From: Margaritifera margaritifera
Lineage: Eukaryota > Mollusca > Bivalvia > Unionida > Margaritiferidae
Reading direction: 5' to 3'
DNA: 64,000 nt
Assembly (NCBI GenBank): GCA_029931535.1
Contig: JAQPZY010001501.1
Coordinates: forward strand, 3,376,501-3,440,500
Shown here piece by piece: positions 13,849 to 26,817 of the stretch; position 1 is the first letter of the stretch; each line of letters starts with the position of its first letter. Position numbers and translations under genes: made by a program. The notes under the pieces are model-generated. The model did no database searches and had not been told where the DNA came from. It was given only the letters and a program-made list of their open reading frames with translations.

Positions 13849-13931
<83 letters not shown>
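13849..13931. repeat. (AT)n microsatellite, about 41 units
   Basis: An 83-bp AT array preceded by an imperfect CATA run (CATACATACATACACAT). Confidence 0.95.
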
Positions 13932-13933
<2 letters not shown>

Positions 13934-15127
13934 ATTAAATGTGAGGGATGAAGGAAATAAAGAGGAGAAAGAAAGCTAAAATGGAAGGAATAGTGTTTGG
14001 TGTGGTTCGGTTGGTAAATTTAAACTGTGGACATCAGTGCAAAAACAAAACTGACGGTGTGTTTGTGAATCTTTTTGAGTAATTTACAAATTTCTGCATT
14101 TCGTTTGGTAGCAAAATGTTCTGCTCTGCTTTGTAAAGATCATTGCCAGATAATCAATATTAATAATTGTTACTGATAGTTTCTGAAACAGCACAGTTTT
14201 TGTGTTATTAAAGAGCCTGCATTCATAAAAAAAAAAGGTCTTTTTTATTGGAAATCTGCAAGAAGATGAATAATCGGTGATATGATTACATCTAAATAAA
14301 TCACAGTTGAGCGAACTGCATATGTTTCTTAATCGTTGTAATAGCACAGAAGCTAACCTATTACCAAATGCTAACTAACTGGGAGCAGGAAGTTTGTGCT
14401 CGGTGAATTCCTTTTTTTTTTATAGATGAACAGCTTTTGTGGATTGTAATTAAATACTCTGATGAGAATGTAAGAACTACTTATTTCAGTATCGTCGTCA
14501 CTAAATGTCTGTAGTTTTCTAGTCTTTATTTTCACAGATGGAAGAATCTCCTTTGTGATGTCAGAAACAGACAATATAATATCTCTATTCTCTTGCACAT
14601 TATTTTCAAAGAAACATACCTTTATGCCATCTAAATTAAAAAAGTAGAAAAAAATTACTTTCAGATACAGATGTATCTGCTATTTTGCTATTAAGTTGGA
14701 AAAGAAAACTCCAGTCTGCAAAATCTGAATCCACTTAAAATAATATCAGTGAAATCGATTTTTTTCAGAATATTTTGTACCTGAAGAAGCACATGGTAAA
14801 AACGAAACGAGTCACACAAATTTATCAGTGTTTGGGTTGTTTTTTATTTCAATTTTTAAAATACCGGTAGTATAAAATTGTAAAACAAATGACAGATGAG
14901 CAGCTCCTTAGGTATCTATACTATCATACTGAAAGTTCATTTGCTTACACAAAAGTTTATCAATTGTGGACACAAATTAAACTGTATGAGAAGAAATACA
15001 GGAATTGAAGGAATGATTACCAGTACAGGCTATATACTATTTGCACAAGAAAGCAGGACAAATATTTCCATACAAAAGGATTTACGTAAATGACGATTCT
15101 CAGTGGGAGACGGATATGATTGATTTT
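13932..15127. other. No gene firmly recognised; two minus-strand open frames
   Basis: Minus ORFs at 14084-14347 and 14371-14598 are open for 75-87 codons. The second (with ITKEILPSVKIKTRK and FSDDDTEISSS) has a more protein-like composition than its surroundings. Neither matches a family I know and neither has a clear splice context. Confidence 0.25.
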
Positions 15128-15290
15128 CAGTAGCGTACTAATGGGGGGGGGGGGGGAGCGGACATGGCAGTTGTCCCAGGCGCCAGAGGTTTTGTGGTGC
15201 CAAAACAGCTGATAAAAATTCAGGCCTTGTATTCTGGCTGTTTGGGCCATCATCTTCTCTTGGGGACCATTTACCCTTAGTACGCCACTG
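15128..15290. mobile_element. hAT-type MITE, 163 bp
   Basis: The left tip CAGTAGCGTACTAATGGGGG and the reverse complement of the right tip CAGTGGCGTACTAAGGG form imperfect inverted repeats. CAGTGGCGTAC-type tips are typical of animal hAT MITEs. The flanks (TTGATTTT and TCGATTTG) agree at 6 of 8 positions, as expected for an aged 8-bp target duplication. A poly-G run follows the left tip. It is non-coding. Confidence 0.75.
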
Positions 15291-18200
15291 TCGATTTGAT
15301 AGAATGCAAGAAGTCTAACAACGGATATAAGTACATTTTGTCTGTGATATATATTTTCTCCATATATCCATGGGTTTAAACAGTGATGTCAATAGGAGTG
15401 ATGATATACATGATACAGAAAAAATATCTTTAGAGAACGAAAGCCAACAAAGATAATAGTTTGATGAGGAGAAAGAATTTTATAATAGATTAAGGAGTTT
15501 TTTTAAAAAAGAGAACATTTAATAATGTTTACCTTCTTTCAATATAGAGAGGTTTAAGAGAACCATGAAAACTAAAATGTGGCAGCATTTTGCTCAAAAT
15601 GAAACCAGACAAATGAGTAGACGCTTTGCCTAAACTGATCGGGATATATAAACACATATCATAGATCCTTAGACACTACCACTGTCAAAGGAAAAAAATA
15701 GATCTAAAGTTTGGATTCAATTATTATGTTTGATAGCAACTGATATAATTTGGAACTCCTAAATTTGGAATAGATGAAACAGTTTGAATTTCAAAATAAA
15801 TCACTTTACAGAAAAGGATTATTGAAGTTGGAAAGATGATGTTAGGCCATCCAGTTGTATTAAATTGGGAGACTTGAAGGTAGAGAAAATTGTAGGTATA
15901 TTTTGCAAGGAGTTTTTGCTCTTTGACAAACCCGATGATTTGTATAAAGTTTTTTAAAAAAAAGATTAGAAGAATGAAAGGCAAAACATGTACTTCTGAT
16001 GATCATGTAAATGGTCTGAAATAGCTGAAAATATAGTGTCATTGCAAAAAACATAACATGGAAAACTTCGAATTTGTCACTCCATAGTTTAAAGAAATAT
16101 CTCAAAACAAAGTGGGGTAAACTATCGTGAAAGGTAATTATTTTGATTGTTCAGTACTATGAAAATATTTTCTTACAAACAAAAAAGGAATGTTTGTTGG
16201 TATTATAGAAAAGTCACGGATAATAATAAAATCTCTGCAAAAATTGGCATTGTTTGCTCAGATTTGTGGAATCAGACAATTATAGGTTTAGAAGAATGAA
16301 TCTTGTTGAACAAATTTATTTCACATTTTACCACTTCTTTTTCTGATTTTAAAAATTATATTTACTGTATAGTGATTATATGAGGTAATTCCAATGTTAG
16401 ATTCATTTGTAATATAAATGGTAATTGATGGATTTGAAATTCTGCACACAAAATATTTGGACATGAAATAAATGTGTACACAAACTGGATATTTTTTTTC
16501 TTCAAACAGATTACTCAACATTGCATATAGAAAAATACCAACATATTAGAGGGAGATCATATATAAAAAATATCAGATTTGTTAAAGCACAAACAACAAA
16601 AAAAAAAAAAATATATAAAATATATAACAGTAAAATTATCAATAAATTACTTTTATATGCAATAGAATCATTTATATTGCCTCCTACAGATCACACAGAC
16701 GATCAAAATATAACCTTGATAGGTATAAAGACTGGTTTCATATATGTCTTATAAAAATAAAATATATATTTTACTTTTTAAAATGAATTTATCAGTGAAT
16801 GCGTATGAGGTAGTAGATGAGTGAAAGGAGCAAAGTCACGACAGAGACGCAAGAAGAAACCAGTTAAAGTACAGAAAGAGAGAAAGACTCTCATGTTGAC
16901 ATGTTTTTCTATGAATATTTATATGATAATAGAAATGGGTATTATTGTGGAAATAATGATTTATAAAATGTTGATATCTTAAATGAGCAAGAAAACAACT
17001 TAATTACTTTATTAGATGTCATTTAAATCATTTTAAGATCAAATAGCATTAAATGATTATAATATATTATGCAATCAGGTACATTATTCATTTGACATCA
17101 AGCCTGAAAAAGGCTATGTTGTAAAATCTAGAAATTACATTCATAAGGTAGAGTTCCTTGTGACATTTATGAAAGATTTTGAATGTATTTAAGGACCAAT
17201 TAATGTTTGCAGAAAAAGATTACATTAAAATATTGTATGAGTATCTATGGGAAATAACAGTTGACAAAGAAACCAGACCAACTAATGCTGTTGAAATAAT
17301 TTTTTCAACGGAAGTAAGAGAAAAACAATTCTACCGATGTGCAGCATTCTTGTGTAAAGGAAATTGCAGATACAAAGGACAAAGTAAGACATCATGATCA
17401 TGCAAGTTTTAATTATAGAGGGCCTGCTCATAAGGAATGTAGTTTGAATATAAGAGTCCTAAATATCTACCGCCTTTTATCCACAGTTTAACAGTTTATG
17501 ATTTCCATCTAATTAGTAGAGTGTTGGCAGAAATGTTTCTGCTAAATAAGTACAAACAATACCAAATAATGACGAACTATTTATTTGTGCATCTAAAACA
17601 AAATATGTGTACATTTTGTGAGCAATGATATTTTATTTCATGTTAATCTTTAGGCATATACTTTCTTGAACGTTACCTAATTTAAGATCAATACAATGTA
17701 ATTTGGTATCAGGCATAATGCTCAGATTGGTAATTTATGTTTGTTTTTGCTCTTTACTAGAAGCATACTTTCTCACTCGTGCAAACTTTTGTATCGGCAA
17801 AAATTTGTGTCAATAAACTGTTATGCATATGTCATATGGTAGTTAAAATAGTTTATATTTCTGGATCAGTTTCTCCGCTCTTTTTACACAGAATCTAATC
17901 GAAGGACATTCTTGGAGAATCCAGAGTAATGTTTGGAAAAGTTGTAATGGCTGATATGTCAATGATTCTCACCCTGATAATGTAGTCGTAAAAGAAAGCA
18001 AATCAAGTTATGTAGTTAACATTAGCTGCTTGTGCAATTGATTCTGAAGTAATCGTATCTTACCACAAACATGTTTTCCAGTTTACAGACTTAAATACCA
18101 TCTTCCATAATTCATAGCCTATTGCCAGTGTAATGGTAAGACGTAAATCCATATGTGGAACACCCGGATACAGTAAATAATGATCTGTTAATTTATGGTA

Positions 18201-18814
18201 GTCTAATGCTGCTCTAAACTTATTTGCATACACCGCAAACTGTATTGCTTTAATACCAGTATTTTGTACATAACTAACCCCTGATCTTGTCTTTATATAT
18301 TTATATTTCCTGATGCCTTGTTCAATCTATTTGTCCTAATCTATACAAGTAAGCACAACTGTTTGTATATCATGAAGATGCTATAGATATTGAACTTGAA
18401 AAGATCATTCTTTCTGTAGGATATGGTTGTCTTTCATAAGCATCCTACTTAAAATGTTTGTATCTGCATTGTTAGTAACTTAGTACTGTAGCTTAGGTTG
18501 TGCAGGCTTTTTAAAGTTTTAAATTTATTTCTTGATTGGAATAAGCATCAGTAGAAGTAGATACATGAGGCTGGGCAGAACCATAGGAGGGAAGAGCATC
18601 ATCCAACATATTCAAGTAATTAGTAAACATATCTTGCTCTAGCAACCTTTCATTTAGGTAATCTAGTGCTTTGTCTCTATTCACTTTGTTCTCATTATTT
18701 TGTTTTTATAATTCATGCATTGTTTATCACGAGTAATGTTTTTATTTGGCAGCTCTGTCCGGATCGAATAATTTAAACTGACAATTACTTCTGTCCATTC
18801 TAGACCATTAGCTA
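15291..18814. other. No gene firmly recognised; isolated open stretches
   Basis: Two stretches are longer and more protein-like than the background. One is a plus ORF at 17179-17397 (with KDYIKILYEYLWEITVDKE). The other is a minus-strand open run at about 18061-18296 (with LYPGVPHMDLRLTITLAIGY), flanked by stops. Neither matches a known family, and no consistent splice sites tie them together. The rest is AT-rich DNA with no signal. Confidence 0.25.
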
Positions 18815-20601
18815 CCATATATACTCGCTTATAAGTTGACGTTTTTTACTTTACTTAGAATTTGACTCGATCAGAGTAGGGGTCGTCTTAGAAGCGCGAC
18901 ATTAAAAAAATATAAAAAATCTTGGGGTAATGTTGGAAACTCTAGATGTTTGCAGTACATAAAAATACTGTCAATTCATATATTTTTACGTTTTCATGCC
19001 ACTATTCCTATGCAGTAATGCATATATGGTATGCACTGTGTTTATCCATTTCATGACGGTATTCATTACACAATACATGTATCTTCAGTTATTTGGATTT
19101 TATTAATTTGAAAATATTACCGGTAAATTAAATACTACCTACCGCAAAATGAAGTGTCCGTCAATGTTTACTGTGGGTGTTTATTAGTAAGTATATTGCC
19201 TCCATTTTCGTGCAAGTCCGAACAACCTGTATTTGTATTAATATTTGTGTTTTGCTGTATAAAGACTGTGCTTGATGCAATAAAAAATTTGATTTAATTT
19301 GTATTTTCCTTTTCCACAAGTCAGATTTAATTCCCAAGTGATATTTCCCAAGTTATCTGCCAGTGCACGTGGGCCGATAAGCCTTTGGCTTGTAAACGAA
19401 CTCACTTTGTTTTCAAGTTGACAATCCTTTTGATCGAGCCGCCATCTATACTTGTTCAGTGCCAAGTAGAGTTCTACAACTTCCTGTGCAAATACTTTGA
19501 CCCTAATCCCTTTGCTTGTAAACACACCACACTCTTTGTTTTCCCACGTGACAACCCTTTGATCAAGCCGCGAGTTCAGTGCCAAGTAACAGAGGGAGGC
19601 TATTTGAACTCCCTGTGATCTTGCCGCACAATTGACATGTGTTCAGTTGCAGCCTTTGATAGATTTCTGACTTTATGATCAAAGTGTTACTCACAGAGCC
19701 CAAGCTCAGTCTTTACATAAGCACCCGCATATGACAGTAAAGCCGAAAATCGGAGTCGGACGAGATTTACGATGACTAGACGACGATTTACAATGACTAG
19801 ACGACGATGTAGGATTTCAGAACTTTATCAGACAATGAGGATTAATTCTTGGACTTTGTACCAGATGACATTGGATAGTGACATTTATAGGATACCGTGA
19901 ATCACCAAAAAAGTGGACTAAACCTTCATTGTTTATTTGCACGACGTGTGGAATTAATATATTACGGGATATTGTGAATCGGATCATTCTGAACTTCTAT
20001 TTTTATACTGGTATGTGACCTTTTAACTGAATTCGTGGATTTATCATATAAATAGATTCGGAGTTGGACGATGTTTACGATGACGGGATGACATTGGAGG
20101 AATTTATTACTTTATTTGGTAACTCTGATGATGAGGATGAATTCTTGGGCTTTGAACCAGAGGACATTAGGCAGTGACATTTATAGGATACCAATTTTAT
20201 ACCTGTATGTGACCTATATTCCAATTCATGGATTTATCATATAAATGGATTAAAAATGTTAAGCTATATGGATTTCATTACACGAAGATGGACAAAATGT
20301 AAGTTGTAAATTTATTTGTACATATTCAGCTCAATAATACAATTGTATTTATTCTACATTGGTTTTTGTTTTTATTTGTCCTATCTATCTATATGTCTAT
20401 CTATATATCCAGTTTGGCTCGTTTATTTTTCCTAAGTGCAGCTCTGACTCAGTGATGACATGTCACCCCTTGCAGACGGATTTAATTTGCAAAAAACACC
20501 TCAACTTATAGGAGGGTCATAGCTGAATTGGCTTTTTGCAGCCATGAAAAGGGGGGGGGGTCGACTTATAGTCGAGTCGACTTATAATCGAGTATATACG
20601 G
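18815..20601. mobile_element. Complete TIR DNA element, 1787 bp, TA-flanked
   Basis: Left end CCATATATACTCGCTTATAA and inverted right end CCGTATATACTCGATTATAA form terminal inverted repeats that run on into GTYGAC; TA lies just outside each end. The right arm also holds nested GTCGACTTATAGTCGAGTCG-type palindromic words and a G10 run. Inside, a segment at 19745-20050 is repeated in diverged form at 20058-20260. The second copy encodes an acidic 40-residue tail with LEEFITLFGNSDDEDEFLGF. No transposase was found. The superfamily is unassigned. A second truncated copy is at 1418-1778. Confidence 0.8.
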
Positions 20602-22173
20602 TACTGCATACCCGCTAATCACTCTTGCTCCTGACATCTCTTATTTAATGATAACACATTCTGATTTTGCTGTTTTATTTTCATTTTCTAGTAATTGGTC
20701 CATCTTTGCTCTTCACAAGACAATATGCATGTGTTTCTTTTACACTTTACAGATTAAGTTTAAATTCTATTTCCATGTCCAATGAGCAAATACAGATTTA
20801 GTTGTTTATCCCTGATCCAATGTCAAATATATTATCAAAGCCCAACCATCTTTAAGGTTCAAAAGTCAAGTTGAATATATGTGCATAAGCCTACATTTCT
20901 GATTTGAACGAAGGAAATATTACTCTGCAAGATCTATGTTATGTAATGTCTATTCTACAAAATGTGAGGGGGCATACTTGAATCCATAAGTTGTATCTAA
21001 TTTCTGATTTGAAGTTTCTTACTTGAGTACTTGAAGCAATACAAACTTTGTTCTATGTTCAACAACAGTCTTGTCGCTTCATCATTTATCTGTAACAACT
21101 GAAACTGCAGTTTTGAAATGTAAGACTAAATCAATGCCATGTGGATACTCCTGACTTGGTGCAGTACGAAAAGCGTAAAGCAATATACTCGAGTATAGTC
21201 TAATATTCTCCTTAATCTCCATTTTGTATTTATCGATTTCCACTTTCAATCTTCTAATTCTATCAAATAGTGATATTTTTTGTACAGATATCTGTTGTTT
21301 ACTTGGGTCATAACTGTATTAATTCTTCCATGTAATAAGAGAGCATTTTTTGTATACTTCATTTTTTATCGCATCTGTTAGCTATATTTTTAAACAATAA
21401 TGTAATTTGAATCTTTTCAAATGGGTGTTTTCCTTTTATCTTTATTCATCAATTCTAGCTTGTGCCATACTAAAATTATTAAGCACTTCTCAAACAACAT
21501 ATTATTTCATATCTGTTTTTGATTGTTCTAGGCGAGCAGTAAGCTCATTTTTGAGACCTGGTAATGTCTGAGCTTTTAATGTTTTGATTGTGTTGTTTAA
21601 TTCAGTGACATATAATTCGGAAGTTATTTTCTTTGTTCTGCTATGTTTTCACTCATTTTTCTTTTGCTCCTTTAGTTCTCTATATCTTTAGTTATCTTGT
21701 TTAAACCATTCATGTTTTACAACTTCGAAAACGTATTAGTATTAGCACCACCTTGAAGTGCAAATTATTAATACTGGTGGTAAAATCATTAATAAGTTTA
21801 TTATTTTCTTCATTGTTTTGCTTAACTTCGTCGCTTAAGTCGTTTTGTAGATTTGCCATTTTCGATTGAAAAGTGTCTAGGCTTCGATTTCTTCATTTGT
21901 TTCATGTCACTCTCTAATGCATTGATCTCCGAGCTTATCTTGTGTTCATTTGGTTATAAATATTGTTGAATGCTTGACATTTATCTTGGTCTTCCTCTTA
22001 CTGCCTACATAGCATTAGAAAAAGTAGTATATCTTTGTTGGAACAAGTCACGAGCATCTAAAACCTTTTTTCTATCATCATCCACCAGTTTCTGTAAATC
22101 CTGAAAGTTAATGGTTATTTGATTACCACTCTGTTGAACAGAAAAGATACCAAGTTCTTTAGTTTTTTTTTTC
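20602..22173 (-). pseudogene. Fragments of a coiled-coil protein (unrecognised)
   Basis: On the minus strand, short open segments in changing frames share a polar, heptad-like composition: LQKLVDDDRKKVLDARDLFQ (22005-22208), KISSEINALESDMKQMKK, LSDEVKQNNEENNKLINDF, and LFDRIRRLKVEIDKYKMEIK near 21.2 kb. The plus strand of the same DNA shows no such pattern. This looks like a decayed gene for a long coiled-coil protein, running from about 22.2 kb leftward. Product and origin are unknown, and a chance pattern in A-rich DNA cannot be excluded. Confidence 0.35.
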
Positions 22174-22435
22174 CAGGGATGGATCCAAAGGGTGTTGAAG
22201 TTCCGCACCCCTCAAAAAATGAGTGCCAAAAAACTGGAACGTTTCCTAGAGTAGGGCTTCTTTACAGTTAGATGGTTAAAATTATGCCCTGAAAAAGCTT
22301 AAAACATAGGAGCTTCCTTCGGTTTCAGCACTTTGGCCTCTACTAGAGGTTCCATTTGACAGACCCCCTTGCCAACTTGTTTACGCTCTCCCCCCCCCCC
22401 GAAACAAAAACACGATATATCTGGATCCGCTACTG
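22174..22435. mobile_element. MITE with CAG...GGATCCA terminal repeats
   Basis: Left tip CAGGGATGGATCCAAAG and inverted right tip CAGTAGCGGATCCAGATA are imperfect inverted repeats of the common animal CAGTGGCGGATCCA type. A C10 run lies near the right end. The element is 262 bp and non-coding. No clear target duplication is visible because the left flank is a T run. Confidence 0.65.
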
Positions 22436-22750
22436 AAGCTGTTAGTGTAAATCTGTAAGCAGGTTTTGAAAGAATACTAACGAGTGTTTATTATGGGATG
22501 TGGAAATACTAAGTGTATAGGCAGACGCCTAAATATGTATGGATATTTTACAAAGCACGAATATGAATTCAGATTCCTGTATACATTTGTTTACACATGA
22601 AAAACGTGAATGAAGGCACCGGAGTTCTCGGGTGATTTAATTGCCAAAAATGTTGTGTCTGATACGGTAATTGCATGTGCAATCATGTTTAATGAGAGGA
22701 TGGATATGAAGACTCTAGTACAGTCCTGTCAGTCAATCCACTAAGCCATT
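22436..22750. other. No gene recognised
   Basis: Unremarkable sequence between two transposon ends; no signal seen. Confidence 0.4.
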
Positions 22751-22829
22751 TTAACCCTTTGACAGCGGGATACGACTCCAGTCGTACTTTACCTTTGACA
22801 GCGGGATACGACTCCGGTCGTATGTTCAC
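22751..22829 (+). mobile_element. piggyBac-like transposon end
   Basis: TTAA (22751-22754) is followed by CCCTTTGACAGCGGGATACG. TTAA plus a CCC tip is the hallmark of piggyBac-superfamily insertion. The core TTTGACAGCGGGATACGACT is repeated 36 bp later, giving a duplicated subterminal motif that ends in the partial palindrome ACGACTCCRGTCGT. I found no matching inverted end to the right. Confidence 0.65.
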
Positions 22830-22967
22830 TACATTCCGTTACCAACATTTGCAGGCACGTGTTTAACTGTATAAAACTTCATCAGTTTACGTGTACTCTT
22901 TTGAAAAGAAGGAAATAAAGGTAGAAGGTACACATATCATTGCCAGATTGTGTTTAAAAGACCCAAA

Positions 22968-23570
22968 AACTGGTAAAAATTTGATTTCAAAATCGAGTTT
23001 TAACGTGCCGAGATAAAATATGGCGGTCATATTCTGAAGAGAGTTATGTGCTTGCTGAATTAGTTGAAAATAAAGACCATTTCACGTGGAAAATTGACAT
23101 TCTAGCCAGTGGGGATCGCAATCTTTAGTTGTTCAAAATGAACGGCGCTGATGATTGATAACTGGTTATTTGAAAATTTGATTTCAAACACGACTTTTAA
23201 TGTGTGGAGATCAACATGGCGGACAGCGCTGAAACAGCAATTTACGGCAGTGATGTGGATGCCGATCTTGATGAAAATATAGACAATTTTGTGGGGAAAC
23301 TTTATGTTTTAAGCAGTGCAGATCGTGAGCTTCACTTCGACGAAATGAACGGAGATGATGAGAACTGGTTAGTAGAAAATTTTATTTAAAAACTGAATTT
23401 TAACGTGTGTAATTCAAAATGGCGGACAGTACTGAAGCGGTCGTGATGCTGATACCGATTTTGATGAAAATTTAGACAATTTTGTGGGGGGGAATTTGTA
23501 TTTTAGGCAGTGGGGATCGTTATCTTGGTTGCATCGAATGAACTGAGCTGATGATAAATAGTTAATTGGT
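22968..23570 (+). repeat. Three tandem copies of a ~200-bp unit with an acidic mini-ORF
   Basis: Units start at about 22968, 23161 and 23362. Each begins with AACTGGTTATTTG-like sequence, then an AT-rich GATTTCAAA...TTTTAA box, then ATGGCGG opening an acidic frame. Unit 2 is the cleanest: MADSAETAIYGSDVDADLDE, about 61 codons, 23204-23389. Unit 3 repeats this with a frameshift and unit 1 is the most decayed. Lying just inside a piggyBac-like end, the unit may derive from the acidic N-terminus of such a transposase. That origin is an inference. Confidence 0.6.
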
Positions 23571-24283
23571 ATTTTTGACGATGATGAAGATGTGGACGCT
23601 TTTCAAGCTAACTGCACATTTTGAGAATTTTACTTCTCATAAAGTTCGCACATATACCGATGTTGAGTGTGCGCATAATATTATGAAAATTTCCTGCATC
23701 CCTGGAAATGGACCAAAATACACCCAATATAACTCTTATATTGTTACATTAAAATTTATTGTGGAATAAAAACGCTGAACCAAAATGAAAAGCTTTGTTG
23801 ACTTACTAGTAAGGATTATTCTGTTTTTTGTTCTCTAATTCTCATGCGAGTAAATTTAATAAAATTGTAATAACTTTAGATATTCTTGATGGATTTTTAC
23901 TATTTTGCCACCTTCTTAAATGGTATAAAATTCCCCCCATTTCATACAATTACATAGAGGAGGTAAAATGAATATTGCAGATAGGAAAATTGCACTGAAA
24001 GTAAGTTATTACAAAAAAATGTAAAGACTCGTTTTTAAAAGCTATCAATTAGAATCCAACACTCATTCTTACGTACTAATATATAGGGGTATCATATGCA
24101 ATGAAATGATCATAAACACACATACTTACAATCCAAAACGTATCCTTACAACTCGGGTATGACGTATGGGTATGATATAATAAATAACACACCCAAATAC
24201 ACATTAAAGATACTACAAACTGATGCTGGAAGGGGGGTCTTTTTCATACAAACGCCCAAACAAATACACAAACGCCCAAACAA
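23571..24283. other. No gene recognised
   Basis: The plus ORF at 23566-23769 starts as the continuation of repeat unit 3 (DDDEDVDAF-like in a shifted frame) and then loses any pattern. Otherwise AT-rich. Confidence 0.35.

Positions 24284-24319
<36 letters not shown>
24284..24319. repeat. (CA)n-(TA)n microsatellite
   Basis: About 13 CA units run into a short TA run. It is preceded by two copies of AAACGCCCAAACAAA. Confidence 0.95.
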
Positions 24320-24364
24320 TATGATTATGCTGATCATTTATTGTCATCTTTTCTGTCTGTGCTA

Positions 24365-24396
24365 ATATATATATTTATATATATATATATATATAT

Positions 24397-24460
<64 letters not shown>
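24365..24460. repeat. (AT)n microsatellite at the edge of the provirus block
   Basis: An interrupted AT array of about 96 bp. The capsid-gene frame on the minus strand runs directly up to it, so the array may have grown at or inside the gene's 3' end. Confidence 0.95.
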
Positions 24461-24465
<5 letters not shown>

Positions 24466-25700
24466 GATTTCTGGAAGAGGTGAGTAGCCCTGCAAAGGAT
24501 CGTTGGGTTGGATAGTTTATGATAACAAAGGTACTTAAGAAAGATGACATGTCTTCACTCTGCACTGACTTAAATTTCATATCGTCAATGGTTCCTGTTC
24601 CAAAACTCTTCTCAAGCGCAATTGGCTCTCGATTTATGTCCAGCTAACGAAAAAGGCTGTCTCTGTTCCGTGTTTGTGTCCACTTTACGTTCACGTACAC
24701 ATGGTAGTCTGTAGGAATGAATTTGTCAAGGGCAAAGTCATTTTGGTAGAATGTACGAGCATCAATGGACGGCAGTTCCACGCCCTTGATAGGCTCCCTC
24801 ACCATTACTTTGGGGCCTCTTCCCACTGCTGGTATTGCGCCTGCCTCTGTGCATAAATCTAGTCTGGGACGCCCTCGATCGTCACCGACACCTTGGCGAC
24901 AAGGGGTTTGTAGAAACACTCATTATCGCGTAAGAAATCAGCGCTGAGTGCCACATCCTCGAGGAGCATAACAATTGCATTCACGCTTTTCGCTAGCGTA
25001 CTGTCACTCTTGTTTACTGCTATTCTGCGATGGCGCAGCACTCTGGTATACAGCATTCCTGCTTGCGAGATCTGCGAAGGTCACGACGTCGAACTCCAGA
25101 GGGATGCCACTGACGTTGTAGCTCGCTTCTCTGTTAGTGCTCTGGATCACACTTGCATAGTAGTTAAACATCAGCTCAAATGTGAGGCGAAATGGTAGTA
25201 TGACATGTGGTCATTTAGCAGCTCGAAGTTGAGCGGCACGAAGAAGCGGCTTACTAACGCGGCGGGCTGGTAGGCAGCAAGGACATTGTCAGCACCTACA
25301 CGTTTGGTGCGATTGTTTGCGTTTTGTATACCCTGATAGGCAGCGCTAGTCCGCGCTTTTTTACCGTCAGTCAGAGATCCTTGTAGAGACCCCAGACATC
25401 GGGATTGTGAATGTAGGCCAATTCATTTACTTCGAGCTTTTACTGATTTTTGTAACGATGGCGAGGACCAGGTTGTTTAAGATCGTGTGGTTGGCGTCAA
25501 TCGGCGCTGCTGTGCAGTCGCTCAAAGCAGCTTGTTTTTGGTCTATGGCGCTTGGGTTATTAGTCACGACGATGGTGCTTCAAGCTCCCTTTGTACCAAG
25601 CGCGCGGTGGATATAGCGGGATGTTGTATATTGAAGTTCTGTTGGCCTTTCTTTAACATGGTAAGGTTTGTTGGTGTGTACCACGATTGCTTAGCTTCAA
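24461..25700 (-). pseudogene. Polinton/Maverick major capsid protein (double jelly-roll), broken
   Basis: On the minus strand, successive frame segments read collinearly as the major capsid protein of Polinton/Maverick (adintovirus-like) elements, the hexon-type shell protein. Observed blocks, N to C, are LAYIHNPDVWGLYKDL (~25.4 kb), FFVPLNFELLNDH (~25.22 kb), GIPLEFDVVTFADLA (~25.09 kb), NKSDSTLAKSVNAIVMLLED (~24.98 kb), KVSVTIEGVPD (~24.88 kb) and IPTDYHVYVNVKWTQ (~24.70 kb). These lie in different frames, with stops between them. The N-terminus near 25.69 kb lies opposite the start of the next gene at 25710, giving a head-to-head arrangement. The 3' end runs to the AT array. The family call rests on the FELLNDH and IEGVP blocks; confidence is high that it is Polinton-type and high that it is dead. 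Confidence 0.8.
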
Positions 25701-25709
25701 TATATAATA

Positions 25710-26817
25710 ATGGCTGAAGGAGGCGACTTGAAATAAGAGAGTTAGGCCCAAGTGAGGCCTATCAGCCAGACGAACAGAAAACGGGACTTAGAACAGCTAC
25801 TAACGAAAACTCCTTCCTGGTGAGGCGGCGATGATATGCATGCCGTGTGGGAGCAAAAAGACATGACAATAATCAGGAAGCTAAAGCAAAACATAGCCGA
25901 GTTTGATACGTTCGTCAAAATAAAGGGCTATATTGGAAAACTCGCTGACAATTCCGACAATGTTCGGCGCCCTTACAGTAACGCACAAAACCAACCCCAT
26001 TAAATTATTTGCGTCATCCACACTACAGATAAATGACACTCAGTTTAACAGTTCATTTGTTCTCAAAATGCCTAAGCTACCAGATGAAACTCGGTTAAAG
26101 CTCGCGGCTTCCCAAGAAGAGATCCCAACCGAAACAAGCAATATGACTGTTGCTTAGCTACTCGCTGTTTGGGATTGGAAGACCTGGTGCTCAAAGAAGC
26201 AGTGGCGCATGAATCTGGCAGCCTCCCTACGCGAGAGATCCTTGGTCCAAGCAAGGGACTTCAGACGTACCTCGGTGCAGTTTCGATTTCTCTTACAAAG
26301 ATTGTGGAGCTCAACAGAAGTCTGAACTCAGAGAGACAAATGATGGCTGAAGTGCAAGATGATACAAAGCGCCAGCAGATACAAGTCCGCACTGGAAATT
26401 GGATTTGGTACAAGAGGATCAACTGAAGATCTCCAACGATGTACTAGGGGAGCTCCATGACCAATTAACCGGTATTCTGGAGACCAACCACAAAATTATC
26501 TACAAGGATACAAACATCACCAAGCGGCTGCGAACACTCTTTTGTGAGTAGGGTGTCACTGTAGCCACGATTCTCATGGCGCTGGGATTCATCATAAGCA
26601 CGATTGTACTCTCAGTCACAGGATAAGGTGTTCGAACGCCTAAAACCGCCTCTGGCGTCGCTAAAGAATGGGAAGAAAAACATCTGAAACGGATGGCAGA
26701 TAAGGCGGCGTCGGCTCTGTCAAATATTATTGGCACTATTGTGTCATTCCTTCTAAAAGCGGCAGGTAAAATGTCCTTATCTGACCGGCCGGAAATCTGG
26801 CAGATAGTAGCGACGTA
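25710..26817 (+). pseudogene. Polinton coiled-coil and membrane-segment protein, broken
   Basis: Starting from ATG at 25710 (MAEGGDLK), frames shift several times but stay collinear with a conserved Polinton protein of unknown function. Blocks include WEQKDMTIIRKLKQNIAEFD, NDTQFNSSFVLKMP, EILGPSKGLQTYLGAVSISL, LVELNRSL-type coils and ILETNHKIIYKDTNITKRLR. A hydrophobic segment then follows (GVTVATILMALGFIISTIVL, about 26551-26610), and an amphipathic C-terminus with AADKAASALSNIIGTIVSFL-like character ends at TAG 26815-26817. Two in-frame stops (26548-26550 and about 26624) flank the membrane segment. The layout suggests a membrane-interacting structural or packaging protein; that role is an inference. 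Confidence 0.65.
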